Positions 35,888 through 44,112 of a DNA stretch of 63,103 nucleotides are shown piece by piece. The first letter of the stretch is position 1; the number at the start of each line of letters is the position of its first letter. The stretch comes from Bacteroidales bacterium (GTDB lineage: Bacteria > Bacteroidota > Bacteroidia > Bacteroidales > Muribaculaceae). The position numbers and the translations under genes are program-made. The stretch spans positions 1 to 63,103 of the forward strand of contig CAAGDX010000028.1 in assembly GCA_900768685.1 (NCBI GenBank), written 5' to 3'. The notes beneath the pieces were generated by a model that ran no database searches, was not told where the DNA came from, and saw only the letters and a program-made list of their open reading frames with translations.

Positions 35888-36634
35888 TTAACGTTTCTCA
35901 AAATGTATTGCCGCTGCAGTGCAAAGTCTGCCTTGTGAATTGATTATTTCCACAGTGGCATCACTGCCTGTGAGTGTGCTTTGCAGCGTCACAGCCTCAC
36001 CAAAAAGAGCCTCTGCATGGAAGGTAACATCAAAACGACAAATACGATTTTCATCGTAAAAAGCCAAATCCCATTGGTTTATAACCTGCTCCACATAGCG
36101 GTTTGTGTTCACATGCCTGTTGCAATCAATATCGGCAGTAAGGAACGTGTGTGAGCGAACAGCCTGCGGAAGGTCTATTCTCGCTATTCTCGGCTGCGGC
36201 TCGATAGGGAAATCAATTTCCGGCATAGGCACTCCGTCCGGGAATAAAGAATTCAAATTCACCGGGCGACGGGTATCTACGTCAATAGCCACCCAAGTAG
36301 TACGCACAAAACCTATCGGATTGCCGTTTTCATCATCAAAACGAATTGCTCTGTCGGAATAATACTTGTTTAGCGTTAAAATCCAAGTAGTTATACTGAA
36401 TGTTTCATTAAAACGAGGGAAACGCTCCATTTCCACGACCACTCGGCTCAACACCCAAGCGGCATTGTCGCGTATCATTCTCGTGTAGCCTATATCCAGG
36501 ATATTTGCATGCTCCGTGGCGATATCAATCACCATCTGCGTGAAAGAAGATAACGGCAGCTCCAACTGTGCGTTACACATGGCTGCCGTTAAAAAAACTT
36601 TCTTTGAATGAACGGGATGCGAACTATTTTGCAT
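35888..36634 (-). CDS. Acyl-ACP thioesterase
   Basis: The 248 residues contain two hotdog folds as in plant FatA/FatB-like acyl-ACP thioesterases. These release fatty acids from acyl carrier protein. DIGYTRMIRDNAAWVLSR near 48 and the second-domain DIDCNRHVNTNRYVEQVINQ near 168, holding the Asn-His catalytic pair, are diagnostic. The ATG 36634 overlaps the ilvN stop by 11 bp, so it is translated as the last member of the ilv operon. Its place here suggests a link between branched-chain amino-acid and branched-chain lipid metabolism; that is inference. No ilvC follows. Confidence 0.88.
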   Translation of the reverse strand: MQNSSHPVHSKKVFLTAAMCNAQLELPLSSFTQMVIDIATEHANILDIGYTRMIRDNAAWVLSRVVVEMERFPRFNETFSITTWILTLNKYYSDRAIRFDDENGNPIGFVRTTWVAIDVDTRRPVNLNSLFPDGVPMPEIDFPIEPQPRIARIDLPQAVRSHTFLTADIDCNRHVNTNRYVEQVINQWDLAFYDENRICRFDVTFHAEALFGEAVTLQSTLTGSDATVEIINSQGRLCTAAAIHFEKR

Positions 36635-37187
36635 CACCTTCCTTAAGTTGTTTTTGTGCACGAATTTCCTGCTCTGCAATGTATTCCGTGACGTATTCTC
36701 GCGGCGATTTAGTAACGGTGATACGTCCACTGCGAACAAACTGGCGGATATCATAGCGTTTCAACTCTTCAAAAAGGGCTTGAGTTTCGCGGTAATGTCC
36801 CGTCTTTTCAATTACCGTATATTCTTTCGTCACGTCAAGTATTCTTGCACCATGAGCACGGATAATTTTTTCCAAATGCGGTTCATCTATGAGAAGAGAA
36901 GTGGAAACCTTGTAGAGAGCCACTTCTTGGTAAACGATATCGTCGTCCGTCCAGAGGAAAGCACGGAGAACGTCAACGCACTTTTCTATCTGTTTCACCA
37001 CCTTTTCCATCACATCGCGAGTGGACCACGCAGTAATAGTGGATTTATGAATACCCGGTATAGAGCATTCACTTGCACTCATGGATTCTATATTGATACA
37101 TCGGCGAGTAAAAATAATTGTAACCTGGCTGAGAATACCCACCGTGTTTTCAGAAAATATCGAGACTGTAAAAAGTTGCTTTTCCAT
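36624..37187 (-). CDS. ilvN: Acetolactate synthase small (regulatory) subunit
   Basis: The 187 residues begin with an ACT domain (KQLFTVSIFSENTVGILSQVT) that binds valine for feedback control. The remainder is the usual C-terminal regulatory domain. It lies 5 bp behind ilvB and overlaps the thioesterase gene downstream. It pairs with IlvB to form the holoenzyme. Confidence 0.93.
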   Translation of the reverse strand: MEKQLFTVSIFSENTVGILSQVTIIFTRRCINIESMSASECSIPGIHKSTITAWSTRDVMEKVVKQIEKCVDVLRAFLWTDDDIVYQEVALYKVSTSLLIDEPHLEKIIRAHGARILDVTKEYTVIEKTGHYRETQALFEELKRYDIRQFVRSGRITVTKSPREYVTEYIAEQEIRAQKQLKEGDAK

Positions 37188-37192
37188 CTATA

Positions 37193-38905
37193 TTAAAGGC
37201 TGAATTTCTTGTTTGAGTTAAGCATAATGTTATCCACTGTTCCTCCTGCGGGAATCATCGGGAAGATAAGGTCTGCCGGGTCTATATCCACATTTATGAT
37301 ATATGTTCCGTCGTGTGCAAGCATTCTGTCCACAGCTGCCGGCAAGTCTTCCCTGTTCAAGACGTCTTCTCCCTTTATTCCGTATGCAGCGGCAAGAGAA
37401 ATGAAGTCCGGATTTACGAGGTGCGTTTGAGAATAACGGCTGCGGAAGAAAAGTGTCTGCCACTGCCTTACGTTGCCAAGGAAATTATTATTAAGAAGAA
37501 TAATTTTCACATTTACGTTATGCTCCAAAATAGTACCGAATTCTTGAACGGTCATTTGGAGTCCACCGTCGCCCACAAAGAGGCAAACAGTCCTGTCCGG
37601 TGCTCCCATTGCCGCACCTATTGCTGCAGGAAGACCGAAACCCATAGTGCCGAGACCGCCGGAAGATATAAAACTCTTTGGTGCGGAATACTTAAAGTAG
37701 CGTGCTGCAAACATCTGGTTTTGACCTACGTCTGTCACGCACACTGCACCTTTGCCTGCTTTTTCTGCCACGATTTCCACAACCTCTCCCATTTTCATCT
37801 TGCCTTCTTTTGGGTAAACCTCTTCGGAAATAACCTCATCGAACTCAACTTTGTCGCATTGGTCAAAGAGTTTTTTCCATTCGGAGTGGTCGTTTTTGCG
37901 GATTTTCGGCAATAATGCGGAAAGGAATCTCTTTGCATCCGCATTCACAGCCTTATATACATTTATATTCTTGTTTAATTCCGCAGGCTCTATATCTACA
38001 TGAATAATTTTTGAATTTTGTGCATATTTTTTTACATCACCGGTCACACGGTCGTCAAACCTCATACCCACGGCAAAAATCACGTCTGCCTTGTTTGTGG
38101 CAATATTCGGACCGATGTTTCCGTGCATTCCCAACATACCTTTGTATAAAGGATGGTTGCTGTCCATAGTAGAAAGACCGAGAAGTGTTGCTGCAACAGG
38201 TATATCTGCCGTTTCAGCCAAAGTTTTCAGTTCTTCTTCCGCATTTGAAATTGCCACACCGTGACCGGAAAGGATAAGAGGACGCTCGGAATTGTTTATC
38301 AGTTCCGCAACTTCATCTACATCATACGCTTTTATGTCCGGATTAGGATTATAACTGCGGATAAAGTCACACGTTTTGTGGCTCCATTCCATAAGTCCTA
38401 TCTGGGCATCTTTGGAAATATCAAGCACCACAGGACCCGGGCGACCTGTTGAAGCTATATAGAAAGCACGTGCCACTGCTGCCGGAATATCTTCAGGCTT
38501 GCGAATCTGGATAGCCCATTTGGTAACTTGCTGCGTCATTGCCACAACGTCTGTTTCCTGAAACGCATCCGTTCCGAGGAAAGCGGAAGCGACCTGACCG
38601 GAAATCACCACAAGCGGCGTGCTGTCCATAAGTGCATCACTAAGTCCCGTCACCACATTTGTTGCACCCGGACCGGATGTCACAATCACAACACCCGGGC
38701 GACCCGTAATTCTGGCATAGCCCTGTGCTGCATGTACCGCACCCTGTTCGTGGCGTACGAGCACGTGATTTAGTTTGTCTTGATAGTCGTAAAGTTTATC
38801 ATAAACAGAGATGATTGCACCGCCCGGATAACCGAACACCAAGTCAACGCCTTCACTTAAAAGCGACTTGATAAGTCCCTCTGCACCTGTAATCTTTTCA
38901 CACAT
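37193..38905 (-). CDS. ilvB: Acetolactate synthase large (catalytic) subunit
   Basis: The 570 residues condense pyruvate with pyruvate or 2-oxobutyrate in the first shared step of valine, leucine and isoleucine synthesis. The catalytic Glu sits in FGYPGGAIISVYDKL...HEQGAVHAAQGYAR near residues 23-62. The ThDP/Mg motif is VGDGGLQMTVQEFGTILEHN near 438, ending in LLNNNFLG. It sits between ilvD and ilvN in the expected order. Confidence 0.96.
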   Translation of the reverse strand: MCEKITGAEGLIKSLLSEGVDLVFGYPGGAIISVYDKLYDYQDKLNHVLVRHEQGAVHAAQGYARITGRPGVVIVTSGPGATNVVTGLSDALMDSTPLVVISGQVASAFLGTDAFQETDVVAMTQQVTKWAIQIRKPEDIPAAVARAFYIASTGRPGPVVLDISKDAQIGLMEWSHKTCDFIRSYNPNPDIKAYDVDEVAELINNSERPLILSGHGVAISNAEEELKTLAETADIPVAATLLGLSTMDSNHPLYKGMLGMHGNIGPNIATNKADVIFAVGMRFDDRVTGDVKKYAQNSKIIHVDIEPAELNKNINVYKAVNADAKRFLSALLPKIRKNDHSEWKKLFDQCDKVEFDEVISEEVYPKEGKMKMGEVVEIVAEKAGKGAVCVTDVGQNQMFAARYFKYSAPKSFISSGGLGTMGFGLPAAIGAAMGAPDRTVCLFVGDGGLQMTVQEFGTILEHNVNVKIILLNNNFLGNVRQWQTLFFRSRYSQTHLVNPDFISLAAAYGIKGEDVLNREDLPAAVDRMLAHDGTYIINVDIDPADLIFPMIPAGGTVDNIMLNSNKKFSL

Positions 38906-38946
38906 AAAATATCGTAATTTTTCTATGTTTGCAATGTATGTGATAT

Positions 38947-40770
38947 TTATTCTCTTACTCCTCCCTTATCCGCAGAAGTAACCATTGAAGCGTAAGCCTT
39001 CAGTGCCTTAGAAATCAGGCGATTTCTGTATTTGGGAGTAAATGCGTCCTTGCCGCGTGCAAGTTCTTCCTCGCGACGTTCTGCAAGAACTGCATCATCA
39101 ACTTTAAGATTTATTGTTCTGTTTGGAATATCTATTTCTATAATGTCTCCGTCACGAACAAGTCCTATGTTTCCACCTGCTGCAGCTTCCGGAGAGATAT
39201 GACCTATGGAAAGACCTGAAGTGCCGCCTGAGAAACGACCGTCTGTAATCAATGCACACTGTTTGCCAAGGTGTTTGGACTTGATGTAACTTGTAGGATA
39301 AAGCATTTCCTGCATTCCCGGTCCACCTTTCGGACCTTCATGGATTATAACCACCACATCTCCTGCCACTACTTTGTCACTGAGGATTCCTTCCACGGCA
39401 TCTTCCTGTGATTCAAAAACTTTTGCAGGTCCGGAAAAACGGAAAATAGATTCATCTACACCGGCTGTTTTCACCACGCAGCCATCAAGTGCTATATTTC
39501 CGTGAAGCACGGCAAGTCCGCCGTCTTTCACGTATGCATGTTCGCAGTCACGGATACAGCCATTTTCACGGTCTGTGTCAAGAGTTACAAAACTGTTTTC
39601 TTGTGAACCCATTTCCGTAGTTCTAACACCGCCGGGTGCTGAAAGCCAAAGTGCTTTAGCCTCGTATGAGAAATCTTTGCCGCCTACTGCGTATGCATCA
39701 ATTTCTTCTTGCAACGTAAGTCCGTCAACACGTTTGACGGAGGTATCAACAAGCCCCTTGTCTGCAAGCTGTTTCATAATAGAAACAATACCACCTGCAC
39801 GGTTCACGTCTTGTATATGATAGTGTGAATTTGGAGCCACCTTGCAGAGCACCGGTGTTCTGCGAGAAAGCATATCGATATCGTTTATAGTGAAGTCCGC
39901 ACCTGCCTCATTAGCAATAGCAAGGAGGTGAAGCACGGTATTTGTAGAGCCGCCCATAGCAATATCAAGCGTCATAGCATTCAGCATAGCCTCGCGAGTG
40001 GCGATATTGCGTGGCAACACGGATTCATCATCGTTAAAATAATATGCTTCCGCATTTTTGACGATTTGCCTTGCTGCTTGGCGGAAAAGTTTTACTCTGT
40101 TTGCGTGAGTGGCAACAACTGTTCCATTTCCGGGCAGAGCAAGACCGATAGCCTCGTTCAGTGAGTTCATAGAGTTTGCAGTGAACATACCTGAGCAGGA
40201 GCCGCATGTAGGACAACTTCTTTGCTCAAGAAGTTTAACCATATCATCGCTAACGGAGGAATCTGCGGAATCCACCATCACATCTATCAAGTCCAAAGCA
40301 CGGTCACCAAGCACACCTGCTTCCATAGGACCGCCTGACACGAAGATGGCTGGAATATTGAGCCTCATGGCAGCCATAAGCATACCCGGGGTTACTTTGT
40401 CGCAATTTGAGATGCACACCATAGCATCCGCCTTATGTGCATTCACCATATATTCCACGGAATCCGCTATCAAGTCACGTGACGGCAAAGAATACAGCAT
40501 ACCGTCATGACCCATTGCTATTCCATCATCAATAGCTATTGTATTAAATTCTGCTGCAAAACAGCCTAATGATTCAATTTCTTTCTTTACAATCTGTCCT
40601 ATTTCATGGAGATGCACATGACCCGGCACAAACTGCGTAAAACTGTTCACTATTGCAATTACGGGACGTCCTAATTGGTCTTCTTTCATGCCATTTGCAC
40701 GCCACAATGCACGTGCTCCCGCCATACGACGACCAACCGTGCTTGCATTGCTTCTTAATGGTCTGCTCAT
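38947..40770 (-). CDS. ilvD: Dihydroxy-acid dehydratase
   Basis: The 607 residues (E. coli 616) dehydrate dihydroxy-acids to 2-oxo acids in branched-chain amino-acid synthesis, using an Fe-S cluster. Cluster cysteines appear in NCDKVTPGMLMA near 123 and CPTCGSCSGMFTANSMN near 190, and SDGRFSGGTSG-type GRFSGGTSG near 508. It is the promoter-proximal gene of the ilv operon; the -7 box is at 40828-40835. ilvC is not in this window. Confidence 0.96.
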   Translation of the reverse strand: MSRPLRSNASTVGRRMAGARALWRANGMKEDQLGRPVIAIVNSFTQFVPGHVHLHEIGQIVKKEIESLGCFAAEFNTIAIDDGIAMGHDGMLYSLPSRDLIADSVEYMVNAHKADAMVCISNCDKVTPGMLMAAMRLNIPAIFVSGGPMEAGVLGDRALDLIDVMVDSADSSVSDDMVKLLEQRSCPTCGSCSGMFTANSMNSLNEAIGLALPGNGTVVATHANRVKLFRQAARQIVKNAEAYYFNDDESVLPRNIATREAMLNAMTLDIAMGGSTNTVLHLLAIANEAGADFTINDIDMLSRRTPVLCKVAPNSHYHIQDVNRAGGIVSIMKQLADKGLVDTSVKRVDGLTLQEEIDAYAVGGKDFSYEAKALWLSAPGGVRTTEMGSQENSFVTLDTDRENGCIRDCEHAYVKDGGLAVLHGNIALDGCVVKTAGVDESIFRFSGPAKVFESQEDAVEGILSDKVVAGDVVVIIHEGPKGGPGMQEMLYPTSYIKSKHLGKQCALITDGRFSGGTSGLSIGHISPEAAAGGNIGLVRDGDIIEIDIPNRTINLKVDDAVLAERREEELARGKDAFTPKYRNRLISKALKAYASMVTSADKGGVRE

Positions 40771-40827
40771 ATTTATATTGATAATTATTCCTAAAAAATA
40801 TAACCTTAGATGTACTATTTATTTCGG

Positions 40828-40858
40828 CAAAGATAGTTATTTATTTTTAAATTTCAAT
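40828..40858 (-). promoter_or_regulatory. Promoter of the ilv operon
   Basis: On the minus strand TATCTTTG (40835-40828) with ATTG (40858-40855) at 19 nt. The leader is ~50 nt, too short for a classical leader-peptide attenuator. Confidence 0.65.
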
Positions 40859-40985
40859 AATTACCAACGAAAAACTGTCAATTTCTCACTATTTTGGCAC
40901 AACTTTACCTACTTTTTGGCAACAATCACATACATTTATCACATAAAAAATTATTTTTAATATTTTCTATGTAGAAATGTTTTCG

Positions 40986-40993
40986 TAACTTTG
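40986..40993 (+). promoter_or_regulatory. -7 promoter element of tpiA
   Basis: TAACTTTG with TTTT near the -33 position (40963-40966, 19-nt spacing). The 291-bp region to ilvD is a divergent promoter region; besides the two promoters I saw only imperfect AT-rich repeats. Confidence 0.65.
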
Positions 40994-41061
40994 CACTGCA
41001 AAAAATGAAAGAAACAAAAATCACAAATAAATCATAAACTTTTTTTTTACATAACAAGACA

Positions 41062-41817
41062 ATGAGAAAAAATATTGTAGCAGGAAACTGGAAAATGAAC
41101 ACTACACTCCAGGAAGGTGTACTTCTTGCAACAGGTGTTAACAATGCGCTCAAAGGTGCTAACCCTAAATGCGACGTTATCATCGCAGTTCCTTTCACTC
41201 ACCTCGCTCCTATCGCAGCCGTTATTGACCAAAACATCCTCGGACTCGGTGCTGAAAACTGTGCAGACCACAAGTCCGGAGCTTACACAGGTGAAGTTTC
41301 CGCTTCTATGGTTGCTTCTACAGGTGCTAAATACGTTATCCTCGGTCACTCTGAACGTCGTCAATACTATGGCGAAACTTCTGAAACTCTCAAAGAAAAA
41401 GTAGCTCTCGCTTTTGCAAACGGTCTCACACCTATCTTCTGCATCGGTGAAGTTCTTGAAGAACGCGAAAACGGCACTTACCTTGAAGTTGTTAAAGGTC
41501 AGATTGAAAGTGCTCTCTTCCACCTTTCTGCTGAAGACTTCGGAAAAATCATCCTTGCTTACGAACCGGTTTGGGCTATCGGTACAGGCAAAACTGCTAC
41601 TGACGACCAAGCACAGGAAATGCACGCTTACATCCGCAACGTCATTGCTGAAAAATACGGCAAACAAGTTGCTGAAGACTGCTCTATCCTTTACGGCGGA
41701 AGCTGCAAACCGACAAATGCGGCTGCACTCTTTGCTAAACCTGACGTAGATGGTGGACTTATCGGTGGTGCTTCACTGGACGTTGAGTCATTCATGGGTA
41801 TCGTGAACGCATTCTAA
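41062..41817 (+). CDS. tpiA: Triosephosphate isomerase
   Basis: The 251 residues interconvert dihydroxyacetone phosphate and glyceraldehyde 3-phosphate. N-x-K at the start (GNWKMN), His in ILGHSERRQ near 94, the catalytic Glu in LAYEPVWAIGTGKTA near 168, and YGGSCKPTN with GGLIGGASLD are all present. The codon set is strongly biased, fitting high expression. A terminator follows and a miniature element is inserted at its T tract. Confidence 0.97.
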   Translation: MRKNIVAGNWKMNTTLQEGVLLATGVNNALKGANPKCDVIIAVPFTHLAPIAAVIDQNILGLGAENCADHKSGAYTGEVSASMVASTGAKYVILGHSERRQYYGETSETLKEKVALAFANGLTPIFCIGEVLEERENGTYLEVVKGQIESALFHLSAEDFGKIILAYEPVWAIGTGKTATDDQAQEMHAYIRNVIAEKYGKQVAEDCSILYGGSCKPTNAAALFAKPDVDGGLIGGASLDVESFMGIVNAF

Positions 41818-41851
41818 TTAGGATATTTTCATAAAGTTTTCATATTTGCAG

Positions 41852-41898
41852 ATTGCAGCCGCGGTGGGTAAAACACTCGCCGGGTTGCAATTTGTTTT
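41852..41898 (+). terminator. Terminator of tpiA
   Basis: ATTGCAGCC (41852-41860) pairs with GGTTGCAAT (41883-41891), allowing one G-T pair, followed by TTGTTTT. The MITE begins at 41900, immediately after the T tract. Confidence 0.7.
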
Positions 41899-42232
41899 AG
41901 AGCCTGTTTCATAAGAAATGTTAAAAAATGAGGCTGTCAGTCATTGAGCAGATTTGTTTGTGCTTATAAGGGCGTGTGGCGAGCCACATAACCGTTAAGC
42001 ACGGACAAAGATGCCAATGAATGGCAGAGCACGCTAATAGATAAGTTAAAGAAATTAAAATATAAAATGGCAAATGCAAAACATATAAATAACATCAAAG
42101 TATCGCATCTTTTTGTTGCTTTTCGCCCTTCACTTCAGTCACTTAGCTCGCTAAGCTCCTTCAGTTCAGGACAAAAATCATTCAAAAATCTGCGACCTCA
42201 TTTTTTAACTTTCTTTATGAAACAGGCTCTTA
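41897..42232. mobile_element. MITE-like element, copy 2 (complete, with TTA duplications)
   Basis: The element spans 41900-42229 (330 bp). Its ends are inverted repeats beginning GAGCCTGTTTCATAA and extending imperfectly for ~35 bp to AAAAAATGAGG. TTA flanks both sides (41897-41899 and 42230-42232), indicating a 3-bp target duplication. It has no transposase. Internal hairpins: 41960-42002 (GTGCTTA/TAAGCAC outer, TGTGGC/GCCACA inner) and 42142-42155 (CTTAGC/GCTAAG). It shares nearly all its sequence with 1-312. An open frame from 42067 runs through its end into the next gene but is probably not the natural start. Confidence 0.88.
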
Positions 42233-42246
42233 CTCACTATAACGCT

Positions 42247-42714
42247 ATGAGACTTTCACTTTTAGTTCTTTTTATTACACTGGCATCTTTCTGCACCGGA
42301 GCAAAAGATATTGTAAGTGCCATTGAGCAAGACAGCATCGTGACCATACTCCAACCTTCCGCTTTAGCGGAAAAAGTAAAGCCTCAAGGCTCTCTGCCGG
42401 CAACGGATGTTACCGAGCAAACTCAGGAAAATACAGCTCCGCAGCCTACTGCCGGATATAGAATCCTCGTCTTTTCCGACAATAACGCTCGCACTGCCAG
42501 AAACGAAGCACGAGAAAGAGCAAGAGTGATTTCCGAACAGCTTCCGCAATACCGCACATACATTTCTTACGAATCACCTTACTGGCGACTGAAAGTCGGC
42601 GATTTTATAAGCTCTGATGCTGCTGAACAAGCCGCTGCAGAACTTAAACAACTTTTCCCGCAGTACGGCAGAGAATTGCGTATAGTTAAGGACCGCATTA
42701 ACATTCAAAAATAG
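42247..42714 (+). CDS. SPOR-domain protein, exported
   Basis: Starting at ATG 42247 the 155 residues have a signal peptide (LSLLVLFITLASFCTGA). The SPOR peptidoglycan-binding domain occupies the C-terminal ~80 residues (YRILVFSDNNARTARNEA, YWRLKVGDFISSDAAEQAA). SPOR domains bind glycan strands stripped of peptide stems, often at division sites. The start lies only 17 bp after the MITE; a longer frame from within the MITE at 42067 would bury the signal peptide, so I reject it. folE follows after 40 bp. Confidence 0.87.
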   Translation: MRLSLLVLFITLASFCTGAKDIVSAIEQDSIVTILQPSALAEKVKPQGSLPATDVTEQTQENTAPQPTAGYRILVFSDNNARTARNEARERARVISEQLPQYRTYISYESPYWRLKVGDFISSDAAEQAAAELKQLFPQYGRELRIVKDRINIQK

Positions 42715-42754
42715 TATTTCGCAAGACTTTCGTTTACGATAAAGCAAACAAAAC

Positions 42755-43324
42755 ATGTACGAAAACAAGACAATATCCGAACTTGCATCTCACTTTGAAG
42801 CTATAATCAAACTTATTGGCGAAAACCCTGAAAGAGAAGGACTTGTCAAAACACCACTGCGTGCTGCTAAAGCCTTTTACTATGCCACTCAGGGTTACAG
42901 ACAAAATCCGCCTGAAATGCTGAAACAAGCAATATTTGAAGATGGAGGCTCACGAATGGTGATTGTGAAAGATATTGAATTTTACTCTTTCTGTGAACAC
43001 CACATCTTGCCTTTTTTCGGCACTGTGACCATTGGTTATATTCCAAACGGCAAAATGGTGGGACTCAGCAAGTTGGCTCGTCTTGTAGATTCTCTCGCTC
43101 GCAGACTTCAAGTGCAAGAACGCCTCACAAGTGAAATTTGCCGCTGCGTATATGAAACTCTTGGGGCAAAAGGTGTGATTGTGAAATGCACCGCACAACA
43201 TTTGTGTATGAAAATGCGTGGTGTGGAAAAACAGGATTCTTCCACCTCCACTATTGCTGATGAAGGCGATTTCAGCACAAATGCCGAATTGAGACGAGAC
43301 TTTTTTGAGGCAATTAAAGAATAA
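42755..43324 (+). CDS. folE: GTP cyclohydrolase I
   Basis: The 189 residues convert GTP to dihydroneopterin triphosphate, the first step of folate synthesis. Zinc and catalytic residues are in FCEHHILPFFG near 75 and VKCTAQHLCMKMRG near 142 (Cys and His pairs). Together with SPOR and tpiA it forms a block whose grouping I recall from other Bacteroidales. It is 11 bp upstream of an SGNH hydrolase gene. Confidence 0.96.
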   Translation: MYENKTISELASHFEAIIKLIGENPEREGLVKTPLRAAKAFYYATQGYRQNPPEMLKQAIFEDGGSRMVIVKDIEFYSFCEHHILPFFGTVTIGYIPNGKMVGLSKLARLVDSLARRLQVQERLTSEICRCVYETLGAKGVIVKCTAQHLCMKMRGVEKQDSSTSTIADEGDFSTNAELRRDFFEAIKE

Positions 43325-43335
43325 GCACTTACTCA

Positions 43336-44112
43336 ATGACTAAAGGTTCTATTAAATTATGGCTGTTGCTTGCAATTTCTTTTGCAATCTTTTTCGCTTA
43401 CTCTTTAGCCGGAGATAAAACCATTGCCGGACTTACTATTAAATCCTCAAATCTCGCAGGGAGCATCATTGAGGAAAAAATATTCACACCTATTGCTGAA
43501 GAAATTACAGAACCGGAACCAAAACCTCTTTTTCCGCAACCCGTAGATACCGCCACGCAAACTATCCTTTTTATCGGTGACTCTATGCTTGACGGACTTT
43601 CTCCACGTCTCGCAGCTTACGCAAAGCAGTCCGGACACACGCAATATTCAGTTATCTGGTACAGTTCCTCAACAGAACAATGGGGTAAAAGCAAACGACT
43701 TACAGAGTACATAAATAAATTCAAACCAACTTTCATCTTCATCTGCCTCGGTTCTAACGAACTGATAATAAAAGACATAAAAACAAAACGAAAGAAATAC
43801 GTTGAATCCATCCTCAACGAAATAGATACCATTCCTTTCCTTTGGATTGGACCTCCAAACTGGAAAAAAGACACAGGCATAAACGATATGCTTGTGGAAT
43901 CATTGCCTAAAGGCACTTTCTTTATGAGCAACGGCATGACATTTAGCCGCAGAAAAGACGGAGCACACCCCACGGCAAGCAGTGCCATACTTTGGATGGA
44001 CAGTGTAATCCGCTGGATGCCGGACAGTTGTCTCCACCCTATCCGACTTGATATGCCGGAAAACAAAACAGCTCGCCCTAAGAAAATTTTTGTACACCAA
44101 CCGGAAGTGTAA
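43336..44112 (+). CDS. SGNH/GDSL-type hydrolase, membrane-anchored
   Basis: The 258 residues have an N-terminal transmembrane segment (~residues 8-25) and an SGNH fold: block I ILFIGDSMLDGL near 75, block III CLGSNELI near 134, block V DGAHPTASSA near 211. The Ser, Asn, Asp and His of the hydrolase are visible. Its stop overlaps the MBOAT gene by 1 bp. Such a pair usually transfers acyl (often acetyl) groups to a surface polymer; here the target is unknown. Confidence 0.83.
   Translation: MTKGSIKLWLLLAISFAIFFAYSLAGDKTIAGLTIKSSNLAGSIIEEKIFTPIAEEITEPEPKPLFPQPVDTATQTILFIGDSMLDGLSPRLAAYAKQSGHTQYSVIWYSSSTEQWGKSKRLTEYINKFKPTFIFICLGSNELIIKDIKTKRKKYVESILNEIDTIPFLWIGPPNWKKDTGINDMLVESLPKGTFFMSNGMTFSRRKDGAHPTASSAILWMDSVIRWMPDSCLHPIRLDMPENKTARPKKIFVHQPEV

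Noticed and set aside
40840..40960. Imperfect direct repeats (TTTTGGCA-type) between ilvD and tpiA as operators
   Set aside because: They are short, AT-rich and degenerate; no stronger than chance in this composition.
42067..42246. N-terminal extension of the SPOR protein starting inside the MITE
   Set aside because: It is composed of element sequence and would place the signal peptide internally; ATG 42247 gives a normal exported protein.
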